Shown: piece after piece, positions 43,735 to 51,426 of the stretch
How positions within the stretch are numbered: position 1 is the stretch's first letter
Layout of the letters: each line of letters starts with the position of its first letter
DNA from: Flavobacterium humi
GTDB taxonomy: Bacteria; Bacteroidota; Bacteroidia; Flavobacteriales; Flavobacteriaceae
Reading direction: 5' to 3'
Length of the DNA stretch: 64,000 nucleotides
NCBI RefSeq assembly: GCF_004745595.1
Contig: NZ_SRLH01000007.1
Span: 175,636 to 239,635 of the forward strand
Position numbers and translations under genes: made by a program
Notes under the pieces: model-generated
Databases searched by the model: none
What the model was told of the DNA's origin: nothing
The model's input: the letters and a program-made list of their open reading frames with translations, nothing else

Positions 43735-44571
43735 ATGGCAGTCAAAAAGAAGAAGCCGGCTGTTCGTAAACCGGTCAAAAAAGGGACAAAATCCTTTTCC
43801 CAATCCGGTATCTTTTACGGTATTTTCTTTGTTTTTGCGGTTTTGGTCGTTTTGTACAGCCAAAGAAACGTCCTGGCCTATTACCTGGGTTTCAAGACGG
43901 ATAAAATCGTCTATGCCGAGTCCCGTATGGTTCCGTTGGATAAAGTGCTGGATACCCATATCGAGAAATCCTTCGGGATAGATATTTCCGAGTACCAGGA
44001 CGAAATCGACTGGGAACAACTAAAGGAACTGGAGGGCGGCTATCCGATAGAATTTGTTTTCATCCGGGCCACGGTGGGCAATGACAGGGCTGACCGTAAG
44101 TTCAAAAAATACTGGAAGAAAGCCAAGCAAAAGAAATTCATCTGCGGGGCTTACCATTATTACAGGCCTAATGAGAATTCGGTCGAGCAGGCTAATAATT
44201 TTATCGAAAACGTAACTTTGGTCGAAGGTGATTTCCCGCCTGTCCTGGATATTGAAAAACTTCCAAAAGAACAATCCATAGAACGGTTGAAAGTGGGGCT
44301 CAAACGCTGGTTGTCCATCGTAGAGAAGCATTACGGCGTAAAACCTATCATTTATTCAAGCGAAAGCTATTATGTTGATTTCCTGAGGGATGATTTTGAG
44401 GAATATCCTTTCTGGATTGCAAATTACACTTCTGTTTATGAGGATATTGATGATGAATGGTCTATCTGGCAAATTTCCGAAAGCGCCAAAGCCGATGGTA
44501 TAAAAGGCTGCGTGGATGCCAATATCTACAACGGGACTTCCGTAGGACTGAAGGAAATCCTGATCAAATAG
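43735..44571 (+). CDS. GH25 family lysozyme-like muramidase
   Basis: A 278-residue protein with a basic N-terminus (VKKKKPAVRKPVKK), one membrane helix near residues 25-45 and a GH25 domain beginning FGIDISEYQDEIDWEQL near residue 81. FVFIRATVGND, CGAYHYYRPN and FPPVLDIEKLP follow, giving the Asp and Glu residues of the active site. It would cut peptidoglycan from a membrane-anchored position on the periplasmic side. Probably co-transcribed with pssA; its 3' end overlaps the DoxX gene on the other strand by 8 bp. Confidence 0.9.
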   Translation: MAVKKKKPAVRKPVKKGTKSFSQSGIFYGIFFVFAVLVVLYSQRNVLAYYLGFKTDKIVYAESRMVPLDKVLDTHIEKSFGIDISEYQDEIDWEQLKELEGGYPIEFVFIRATVGNDRADRKFKKYWKKAKQKKFICGAYHYYRPNENSVEQANNFIENVTLVEGDFPPVLDIEKLPKEQSIERLKVGLKRWLSIVEKHYGVKPIIYSSESYYVDFLRDDFEEYPFWIANYTSVYEDIDDEWSIWQISESAKADGIKGCVDANIYNGTSVGLKEILIK

Positions 44572-44962
44572 TTTTTGGCTCCTGATGCGAAGCCGTAAGG
44601 AAGAAACATACGATCAATAAAACGCTGTACTCCATTCCTCCTGTAGAATATCCTACGACAAACCAGCCGTTGGCCGCATGTACCAAAACAATCCCCATGA
44701 TCAACTGGAGGATAAAAAGAAAACAGATGACCTTTTTAAAGCGGTTCATCAGCAGTAAAAAGCCTCCGGTGATTTCAAAAAGGGTTATGGCCCATGCGAT
44801 TATCCTTCCGATGAAAAAATGATTGTCATTTAAAAAACTTCCAAAACCATCCACCGTTCCGGCATATATCCTGATGCTTCCATGAGCCATCATAAATAAG
44901 CCCAAAGCGATTTGAAGGAGCAACAGCCATTTTGATGTCGGTAAAAAGGGAAATGATTTCAT
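44564..44962 (-). CDS. DoxX family membrane protein
   Basis: A 132-residue protein with four membrane helices and the pattern LGLFMMAHGSIRIYAG then WAITLFEITGGFLLLMNRFK, matching the DoxX family. Its role is unknown; family members are linked loosely to redox and respiratory functions. Last gene of a minus-strand run and 11 bp after the DUF5808 gene. Confidence 0.75.
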   Translation of the reverse strand: MKSFPFLPTSKWLLLLQIALGLFMMAHGSIRIYAGTVDGFGSFLNDNHFFIGRIIAWAITLFEITGGFLLLMNRFKKVICFLFILQLIMGIVLVHAANGWFVVGYSTGGMEYSVLLIVCFFLTASHQEPKTI

Positions 44963-44973
44963 AGGATTGCTTT

Positions 44974-45204
44974 TTAGGTTCCTGATAAGATCCCTTTAGA
45001 AACTAAGGCGAAGGTTACCAGCATGATGAAAATAAATGCCAGTGTGGAATTCCTGTTGGCGAAATTTACCGTCCATCCCATCCAGGCTTGCTTTTTGGGA
45101 GGGAACAGCCTTTCATCTTCCGGATTGTAATAAAAAATCCCCCATTTCCAATTGTCCGGATCTTTATGCCATTTTTCAAGAGTTTGCTTGTCAGGGTTTT
45201 TCAT
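44974..45204 (-). CDS. DUF5808 small membrane protein
   Basis: A 76-residue protein with WKWGIFYYNPEDERLFPPKK followed by GWTVNFANRNS and one C-terminal membrane helix (TLAFIFIMLVTFALVSKGIL). The GxxYYNPxDxRxFxPK and GWTxNFA blocks are the DUF5808 signature. Function is unknown. It overlaps the upstream gene by 14 bp. Confidence 0.75.
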   Translation of the reverse strand: MKNPDKQTLEKWHKDPDNWKWGIFYYNPEDERLFPPKKQAWMGWTVNFANRNSTLAFIFIMLVTFALVSKGILSGT

Positions 45205-45838
45205 TGTTTTTAAGAATAGTTCTTACAACGCTATATAATATAAATGTATTCCAGTCGTCTTTATAGCTGAAACATTGATTTATATCAGCAGGGTTTTTTT
45301 GTGAAAATATGGCAAAATACGTGTTGTAATCCTTTGTTTGAACAGCTTTCCAATCAATGACGACTTTTTTTCTTTTCAGAAAAGAATTGGTTTCAATTGT
45401 GATGTTTTCACTAGTAAAACGAACATTGTTAATTGTAAATTCTTCGTTGTCTTTAAATTTTTTAAAAAGAACGGAAGCTATTTCACCAAAATGATATTCC
45501 CATAATGCATTTGTAATGGCAATATATTTTGCATGGCTGCTGTTCGGATTGATGCCATAAAAACTTTTGAGGCTGATTTTGAGTGTTTTGCCTTTTTGAT
45601 TTCGTATGAATATTTGATAATCACGCCCAATCGTGAATTTATAACCACGAATCCATTTAATGCCAAGCTTATATTCTTTTATTTCTGATTTATCAAATTG
45701 GATTGAATTATTTTTAAATAAATTCTTCTTTTTGAATAGTATATGCTCAGAATTTATACTAAGTTTTCCTTGGTAAGTATTCAGAAAACTTCCTTTTATT
45801 TCGATTTTAAATTCTTGATTGTCAATAGTTTCAGTCAT
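45191..45838 (-). CDS. Unknown protein, 215 residues
   Basis: I do not recognise this protein. It is soluble and Lys/Ile/Phe-rich, with two stretches that look like a repeated beta-sheet module: FKIEIKGSFLNTYQGKLSI near the start and FTINNVRFTSENITIETNSF near residue 130, each leading to a KKK-containing strand. A PH/GRAM-like fold is possible but unproven. The DNA is visibly more AT-rich than the flanking lptB gene. It lies 3 bp after lptB and overlaps the DUF5808 gene, so it is co-transcribed. Confidence 0.75.
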   Translation of the reverse strand: MTETIDNQEFKIEIKGSFLNTYQGKLSINSEHILFKKKNLFKNNSIQFDKSEIKEYKLGIKWIRGYKFTIGRDYQIFIRNQKGKTLKISLKSFYGINPNSSHAKYIAITNALWEYHFGEIASVLFKKFKDNEEFTINNVRFTSENITIETNSFLKRKKVVIDWKAVQTKDYNTYFAIFSQKNPADINQCFSYKDDWNTFILYSVVRTILKNNEKP

Positions 45839-45841
45839 AGG

Positions 45842-46582
45842 CTAAAACTCGATTTTCTTTCTGCGGAGCTCAAAATTCTGGCCAAGGTATACCCTGCGGA
45901 CCATTTCATCTTCCACCAATTCTTCCGGGACACCTGCTTTTAGGATCCCACCTTCAAACATTAGGTATGTTTTATCGGTAATGGCCAATGTTTCCTGTAC
46001 GTTGTGGTCGGTAATCAGGATGCCGATGTTTTTGTTTTTCAGTTGCGCCACGATTCGCTGGATGTCTTCTACCGCCACTGGGTCTACACCGGCAAAGGGT
46101 TCGTCAAGCAGGATGAATTTCGGATCGGTAGCCAGACAACGTGCGATTTCCGTTCTTCTTCTCTCACCACCTGACAATAAATCCCCACGGTTGGTACGGA
46201 TATGCTGCAAACTGAATTCATCGATAAGCGATTCCATTTTGGCTTCTTGTTCTGCCTTGGACAAGCTGGTCAATTGCAATACGCTCAGGATGTTGTCTTC
46301 AATGCTCATTTTCCTGAAAACAGAGGCTTCCTGGGCTAAATATCCAATTCCGTTCTGCGCGCGTTTGTACATAGGATAATCGGTAATATTCATATCATCC
46401 AGGTAAATGTTCCCCGAATTTGGCTTTACCAAACCTACAATCATATAAAAAGAAGTGGTTTTCCCGGCTCCGTTAGGGCCTAATAAACCTACGATTTCCC
46501 CTTGGTTTACTTCTACGGAAATCCCTTTTACAACACTACGCCTTTTATAGGTTTTTATTAAATTTTCAGCTCTTAATATCAT
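45842..46582 (-). CDS. lptB: LPS export ABC transporter ATPase LptB
   Basis: A 246-residue ATPase that powers lipopolysaccharide extraction from the inner membrane with LptFG. Walker A LGPNGAGKTTSFYMI is near residue 34, the signature LSGGERRRTEIARCLA near residue 140 and Walker B FILLDEPFAGVDP near residue 160; TDHNVQETLAITDKTYLM gives the H-loop. The ERRR form of the signature is typical of LptB. It has its own candidate promoter upstream. Confidence 0.95.
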   Translation of the reverse strand: MILRAENLIKTYKRRSVVKGISVEVNQGEIVGLLGPNGAGKTTSFYMIVGLVKPNSGNIYLDDMNITDYPMYKRAQNGIGYLAQEASVFRKMSIEDNILSVLQLTSLSKAEQEAKMESLIDEFSLQHIRTNRGDLLSGGERRRTEIARCLATDPKFILLDEPFAGVDPVAVEDIQRIVAQLKNKNIGILITDHNVQETLAITDKTYLMFEGGILKAGVPEELVEDEMVRRVYLGQNFELRRKKIEF

Positions 46583-46626
46583 TGTTCCTTTTGGTTATTC
46601 GTCCGGTTTGGCTATTCGATTATCCG

Positions 46627-46653
46627 CAAAGTAACGAATTAACAAATAAGCAA
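46627..46653 (-). promoter_or_regulatory. Candidate promoter of lptB
   Basis: On the minus strand TTG (46651-46653) is followed after 17 bp by TACTTTG (46627-46633), one base short of TAnnTTTG. The start point would be near 46620, about 38 bp upstream of the lptB ATG. Confidence 0.4.
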
Positions 46654-46668
46654 ATCAGATATTAACAA

Positions 46669-47016
46669 TTATTTATTTTCTTCCAATGCTTCCCAAAACT
46701 CATACGCACGGCGCAGGTGCGGGATTACGATAGTGCCTCCAACCAATGTGGCAACGCTCATGGTTTCCATCATTTCCTCTTTGGTTACTCCTAGCTTATA
46801 GCTGGTTTCCAGGTGGTATTTCACACAATCGTCACAACGCAAAACGGCTGAAGCTACCAAACCCAGGAGTTCTTTGGTTTTTACATCCAAAGCGCCTTCC
46901 ATGTAAGTATTGGTATCCAAATTGAAAATCCTCTTAATGACTTTATTGTTGTCGTTTAATAGCTTATCGTTCATTTTAGAACGGTAATCATTGAATTCCT
47001 TAACTAAGTTGCTCAT
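46669..47016 (-). CDS. Carboxymuconolactone decarboxylase family (AhpD-like) protein
   Basis: A 115-residue helical protein of the AhpD/CMD family. The redox CxxC-containing helix reads VLRCDDCVKYHLETSYKLG near residue 65, with the downstream His typical of AhpD-type disulfide reductases. It likely takes part in thiol redox or peroxide defence, but the partner is unknown. It overlaps the tatC 3' end by 17 bp in a conserved-looking kdsD-tatC run. Confidence 0.88.
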   Translation of the reverse strand: MSNLVKEFNDYRSKMNDKLLNDNNKVIKRIFNLDTNTYMEGALDVKTKELLGLVASAVLRCDDCVKYHLETSYKLGVTKEEMMETMSVATLVGGTIVIPHLRRAYEFWEALEENK

Positions 47017-47821
47017 TTTGTCTTTCTTTTTTAGCTACGAAGGCCGATAAGAAAATACTGGCTTCGTAAATTAATAACATAGGGATGGCTACCGTAACCT
47101 GGCTTACAACATCCGGAGGTGTTACAATAGCTGCAATGATCAATACGATAACGATGGCGTATTTCCGGTATGTCCGAAGGAAAGTGGCCGAAACCAATCC
47201 CAATTTGGTCAGGAAATAAATGATGATAGGCAATTCGAAATACAATCCGCTGGCAATGACAGAGGTTTTGATCATCCCGATATAGGAATCCAGGTTGAAT
47301 TCGTTCTTGACCACATCACTCACCGAAAACGTCGCTACGAAATTTACTGACATCGGAACCACTACAAAATAACCGAACAAAACGCCCAGGAAAAACAAAA
47401 AGGACGCTATGAATATGAAAAGTTTGGCATTCTTGCGTTCGTGTTCGTATAGGGCAGGGCTGATGAACTTCCATAATTCCCATAAGATGAACGGAAAGGC
47501 AAGTATGAAACCGGCTGTGATGCACGTCCATACGAAAACATTGACCTGTCCTTCCATGCTGGTGTTCTGGATGGTAAAAGGAAGTTCCTCAATACAAATG
47601 CTGTCTGCAAAGCCTATGTAATGCGAAGCCTCGCAGAAAAAACGATAGGTATAAAAACTAGGGTGTGTCGGCCCGAATATGATCGTGTCAAAAATATAAT
47701 CGCTGACAAAATATACGGCGGTCGATGCTACCAATATGGCAATAGTACTTCTTACCAGGAGCCATCTTAATTCCTCAAGATGCTCTAAAAATGACATTTC
47801 GCTTTTGTTCTTCTTCGCCAT
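47000..47821 (-). CDS. tatC: Twin-arginine translocase subunit TatC
   Basis: A 273-residue membrane protein with six helices that recognises twin-arginine signal peptides. The N-terminal SFLEHLEELRWLLVRS contains the conserved HLEELR signal-binding motif; FILWELWKFISPALYEHERK near residue 113 is the second hallmark. An inserted loop at residues ~60-95 (FFCEASHYIGFADSICIEEL) is longer than in E. coli TatC. The ATG shares a base with the kdsD stop. Confidence 0.95.
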   Translation of the reverse strand: MAKKNKSEMSFLEHLEELRWLLVRSTIAILVASTAVYFVSDYIFDTIIFGPTHPSFYTYRFFCEASHYIGFADSICIEELPFTIQNTSMEGQVNVFVWTCITAGFILAFPFILWELWKFISPALYEHERKNAKLFIFIASFLFFLGVLFGYFVVVPMSVNFVATFSVSDVVKNEFNLDSYIGMIKTSVIASGLYFELPIIIYFLTKLGLVSATFLRTYRKYAIVIVLIIAAIVTPPDVVSQVTVAIPMLLIYEASIFLSAFVAKKERQNEQLS

Positions 47822-48786
47822 TATATGATTCCTTCTTTTAAAATGTCATGTAAATGCAGGATACCGATGTATTCGCCGCGGTCTTCTACTACCAGTTGCG
47901 TTATGGAGAAATCTTCCAAAATATTGAAAGCATCCACAACCATTGAATCCAACTGAACGGTTTTTGGGTTAACCGTCATGATTTCTTTGGCGGTAAGCCC
48001 CGAAATGGTTTCGGTTTTGTTCAGCATGCGCCTGATGTCGCCATCGGTGATGATTCCGATCAATTTGTCATTTTCGATAACGGCAGTTACTCCGAGTCGT
48101 TTTTCCGAGATTTCCACAATCACATCTTTTATGGATGAATCAGGTCTCACTACAGGTTTATGTGTCCTGTCTAGCATATCGGTCACGCGCAGCAGCAGTT
48201 TTTTGCCAAGGGCGCCACCTGGATGGTATTTGGCAAAATCCTCACTTTTGAAATTACGCATCTCCATAAGGCAAACGGCCAGGGCATCGCCTAAAACCAA
48301 TTGAGCGGTTGTACTGTTTGTCGGAGCAAGGTTATTAGGGCAGGATTCGTGGTCCACATGGGCATTGATGACCACATCGGATTCTTTTCCCAAGTACGAA
48401 GTCAGGTTGGCCGTGATCCCGATAAGCGGGTTGCCGTACCGTTTCAATAAAGGGACCAATACTTTTATTTCCGGGCTGTTGCCGCTTTTTGAAATACAGA
48501 TGACCACATCGTCAGGCTGTACCATTCCAAGGTCTCCGTGAATGGCTTCTGCCGCGTGCAAAAACATCGAAGGTGTCCCTGTGGAGTTGAAAGTAGCGAC
48601 CATTTTTTGTGCTATGATCGCGCTTTTTCCTATCCCGGTGACAACCAGTCTTCCTTTTGCGTTAAAAATGTATTCGACAGACTTGGCAAAATCATCGGTA
48701 AGATAATGGGTTAATTTTGCAACAGACTCACTTTCAGACAGAATGGTTTTTTTGGCGGAAGCCAAAATATTTTCTTTTGATATCAA
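47821..48786 (-). CDS. kdsD: Arabinose-5-phosphate isomerase, KpsF/GutQ family
   Basis: A 321-residue enzyme converting ribulose-5-phosphate to arabinose-5-phosphate, the first step to Kdo for lipopolysaccharide. The SIS domain has VVTGIGKSAIIAQKMVATF near residue 48, HAAEAIHGDLGMV with the catalytic His region, and ICISKSGNSPEI near residue 100. Two CBS domains follow from about residue 205 (VIVEISEKRLGVTAV, DFSITQLVVEDRGEYIG). Position at the head of the tatC-lptB run links it to envelope biogenesis. Divergent from recQ. Confidence 0.93.
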   Translation of the reverse strand: MISKENILASAKKTILSESESVAKLTHYLTDDFAKSVEYIFNAKGRLVVTGIGKSAIIAQKMVATFNSTGTPSMFLHAAEAIHGDLGMVQPDDVVICISKSGNSPEIKVLVPLLKRYGNPLIGITANLTSYLGKESDVVINAHVDHESCPNNLAPTNSTTAQLVLGDALAVCLMEMRNFKSEDFAKYHPGGALGKKLLLRVTDMLDRTHKPVVRPDSSIKDVIVEISEKRLGVTAVIENDKLIGIITDGDIRRMLNKTETISGLTAKEIMTVNPKTVQLDSMVVDAFNILEDFSITQLVVEDRGEYIGILHLHDILKEGII

Positions 48787-48804
48787 AACAGAAAAGTTTT
48801 AAAT

Positions 48805-48834
48805 TTGTGTATGTAAAAGAAATTTGTATCTTTA
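48805..48834 (+). promoter_or_regulatory. Candidate promoter of recQ
   Basis: TTG at 48805-48807 and TATCTTTA at 48827-48834 are separated by 19 bp. The -7 element differs from TAnnTTTG only in its last base. The site lies 38 bp before ATG 48872 in the recQ-kdsD divergent gap. Confidence 0.5.
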
Positions 48835-48871
48835 TGTTGTGCAAATTTATATAAAATACCATTACTAAAGA

Positions 48872-51067
48872 ATGAATTCACACGAAATTGATATTCATAA
48901 GGAATTAAAAAAATATTTTGGTTTCAACCAATTCAAAGGTTTACAGGAACAGGTCGTAAAAAGTATTATCACAAGGCATAATACTTTTGTCATTATGCCT
49001 ACCGGTGGTGGTAAATCTTTATGCTATCAGTTACCGGCATTAATCCAGGAAGGCACAGCCATAGTGGTTTCGCCTCTTATCGCCCTGATGAAAAACCAGG
49101 TGGATGCCATCAGGAGCTTATCTTCGGAACACGGTATTGCACACGTGTTGAATTCCTCCTTGACAAAAACAGAAATCGCCCAGGTAAAAAAGGATATCTC
49201 TTCCGGTTTGACCAAGTTGCTGTATGTAGCTCCCGAGTCGTTGACCAAAGAGGAATATGTTGCTTTCCTGCAAAAGGAAAAGCTTTCCTTTGTTGCCATT
49301 GATGAAGCGCATTGCATTTCCGAATGGGGCCATGATTTCCGCCCGGAATACAGGAATCTTAGGAATATTATAAAACAATTAGGGGATGTCCCGATTATCG
49401 GCCTGACCGCTACGGCTACGCCAAAAGTGCAGGAAGACATCCTTAAAAATCTCGATATGCCCGATGCCAATACTTTCAAGGCATCGTTCAACAGGCCCAA
49501 TTTATTTTACGAAGTACGGACTAAAACTAAAAATGTCGAAGCCGATATTATCCGCTTCATCAAACAGCATAAAGGAAAATCAGGAGTTATTTACTGCCTT
49601 TCCCGCAAAAAAGTGGAGGCCATTACCGAAGTCCTGCAGGTAAACGGGATTTCGGCTGTGCCCTATCATGCAGGGCTTGATGCCAAAACCCGTGCCAAGC
49701 ACCAGGATATGTTCCTGATGGAAGATGTTGATGTGGTAGTGGCTACGATTGCTTTTGGAATGGGGATTGATAAGCCCGATGTGCGCTTTGTGATCCATCA
49801 CGATATACCGAAATCGCTGGAAAGCTATTACCAGGAAACCGGACGTGCGGGCCGTGACGGAGGAGAAGGGCATTGCCTGGCATACTACTCCTATAAAGAT
49901 GTCGAAAAACTAGAGAAATTCATGTCCGGGAAGCCGGTTGCCGAACAGGAAGTCGGTTTTGCCTTGCTGCAGGAAGTGGTGGCATATGCTGAAACTTCTA
50001 TGTCCCGAAGAAAATTCCTGTTGCATTATTTTGGTGAGGAATTCGATACCGAAACAGGCGAAGGCGCAGATATGGACGATAACGTACGCAACCCGAAACC
50101 CCAGGTGGAAGCCAAAGACCAGGTGCTTAAATTATTGCAGGTCATAAAAGAGACCAAATATATTTACAAGTCAAAAGAAATCGTGTATACGCTCATGGGG
50201 AAAATAAACGCCATGATCAAAGCGCATAAGACCGATACCCAGCAATTTTTCGGATGTGGCAAAGACCATGACGAGCGCTATTGGATGGCGGTGTTAAGAT
50301 TGGCACTGGTGGACGGGCTTTTATCCAAAGACATTGAAACATACGGCATTATCAAAGTAACCCCGAAAGGGCTGGATTTTATCAAAAACCCGCAATCATT
50401 CATGATGTCGGAAGATCACGAATATAGCGAAACAGAAGACGAAGCCATTGTAACCGCTGCAAAAGGAAGCGGTACCGCAGACGAAACCTTAATGGTCATG
50501 CTGCGTGATTTGCGTAAAAAGGTAGCTAAAAAACTTGGCGTTCCGCCGTTTGTGGTCTTTCAGGATCCTTCGCTGGAAGATATGGCATTGAAATACCCGG
50601 TATCACTCGATGAATTGAGCAATGTCCATGGGGTAGGAGAAGGCAAAGCCAAAAAATACGGAAAAGATTTTGTCGAGCTTATTGCCAGGTATGTGGAAGA
50701 CAATGACATTATCCGCCCTGACGACCTTGTGGTCAAATCAACAGGGGCCAATTCCGCTTTAAAGCTGTATATTATCCAAAATGTGGACCGCAAATTGCCT
50801 CTTGACGATATTGCAAAATCCAAAGGCCTGGATATGGATTTGCTGCTCAAGGAAATGGAACAGATCGTATATTCCGGCACTAAATTAAATATCAAATACT
50901 GGATTGATGAAATCCTGGACGAAGACCAACAGGACGAAATCCATGATTATTATATGGACTCCGAATCGGATAATATCAAAGATGCGCTCAAGGAATTCGA
51001 CGGTGATTATGATACCGAAGAATTAAGACTCATGCGTATCCAGTTTATCAGCGAAGTGGCAAACTAA
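48872..51067 (+). CDS. recQ: ATP-dependent DNA helicase RecQ
   Basis: A 731-residue 3'-5' helicase. Walker A IMPTGGGKSLCYQLPAL is near residue 40, the DEAH box FVAIDEAHCISEWGHDFRPE near residue 145, LTATATPKV follows, and motif VI YYQETGRAGRDGGEGHCL is near residue 320. The zinc-binding part is altered: SMSRRKFLLHYFGEEFD near residue 378 is present but the cysteines normally flanking it are absent. A winged-helix region and a C-terminal HRDC domain (VFQDPSLEDMALKYPVSLDE near residue 565) follow, with an acidic tail. Confidence 0.95.
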   Translation: MNSHEIDIHKELKKYFGFNQFKGLQEQVVKSIITRHNTFVIMPTGGGKSLCYQLPALIQEGTAIVVSPLIALMKNQVDAIRSLSSEHGIAHVLNSSLTKTEIAQVKKDISSGLTKLLYVAPESLTKEEYVAFLQKEKLSFVAIDEAHCISEWGHDFRPEYRNLRNIIKQLGDVPIIGLTATATPKVQEDILKNLDMPDANTFKASFNRPNLFYEVRTKTKNVEADIIRFIKQHKGKSGVIYCLSRKKVEAITEVLQVNGISAVPYHAGLDAKTRAKHQDMFLMEDVDVVVATIAFGMGIDKPDVRFVIHHDIPKSLESYYQETGRAGRDGGEGHCLAYYSYKDVEKLEKFMSGKPVAEQEVGFALLQEVVAYAETSMSRRKFLLHYFGEEFDTETGEGADMDDNVRNPKPQVEAKDQVLKLLQVIKETKYIYKSKEIVYTLMGKINAMIKAHKTDTQQFFGCGKDHDERYWMAVLRLALVDGLLSKDIETYGIIKVTPKGLDFIKNPQSFMMSEDHEYSETEDEAIVTAAKGSGTADETLMVMLRDLRKKVAKKLGVPPFVVFQDPSLEDMALKYPVSLDELSNVHGVGEGKAKKYGKDFVELIARYVEDNDIIRPDDLVVKSTGANSALKLYIIQNVDRKLPLDDIAKSKGLDMDLLLKEMEQIVYSGTKLNIKYWIDEILDEDQQDEIHDYYMDSESDNIKDALKEFDGDYDTEELRLMRIQFISEVAN

Positions 51068-51083
51068 TCTTAAACCCGTTTTC

Positions 51084-51320
51084 CTATTCAAAGACTTCGC
51101 CCCGGTGAGGCTTTAGGGCATCCCTTACCTGAACCATCTTGTCATCGGTTACGACCATATACGCTATGGCATGCATTTCATTCAAAACCTCGAATCCGGT
51201 AATGTTTATCGGGAATTTCTCTATTGCGATAAATTCTTTGAGGTGGATTTCATGATGTTCGGCGGTTTTTGCAGCAGCGGGGCCGCGAAAATCCCAAATC
51301 AGTTTTATTTTGCGTTGCAT
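51084..51320 (-). CDS. Conserved small protein of unknown function, 78 residues
   Basis: From ATG 51320 this reads MQRKIKLIWDFRGPAAAKTA and then HHEIHLKEFI, VLNEMHAIAYMVV and ALKPHRGEVFE. It is soluble and has regularly placed His residues that might bind a metal; I do not recognise a named family. The longer frame from 51341 adds seven residues without support. It converges on recQ (16-bp gap) and is divergent from the FAD oxidoreductase gene. A CAGCTTTG on this strand just upstream is near the -7 consensus. Confidence 0.65.
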   Translation of the reverse strand: MQRKIKLIWDFRGPAAAKTAEHHEIHLKEFIAIEKFPINITGFEVLNEMHAIAYMVVTDDKMVQVRDALKPHRGEVFE

Positions 51321-51367
51321 TTTTAACGGTCTTAAGTTCAAAGCTGCGAAGTTACGAAGGTAATTAG

Positions 51368-51375
51368 TATTTTTG
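51368..51375 (+). promoter_or_regulatory. Probable -7 promoter element (TATTTTTG)
   Basis: An exact TAnnTTTG match 51 bp before ATG 51427, giving a start point near 51382. An imperfect -33 element, CTG at 51344-51346, lies about 21 bp upstream. Confidence 0.5.
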
Positions 51376-51426
51376 CCATAGTTTTGGTTTCAAATGGCCA
51401 AACCGCATATTCACAAATCATTTATA

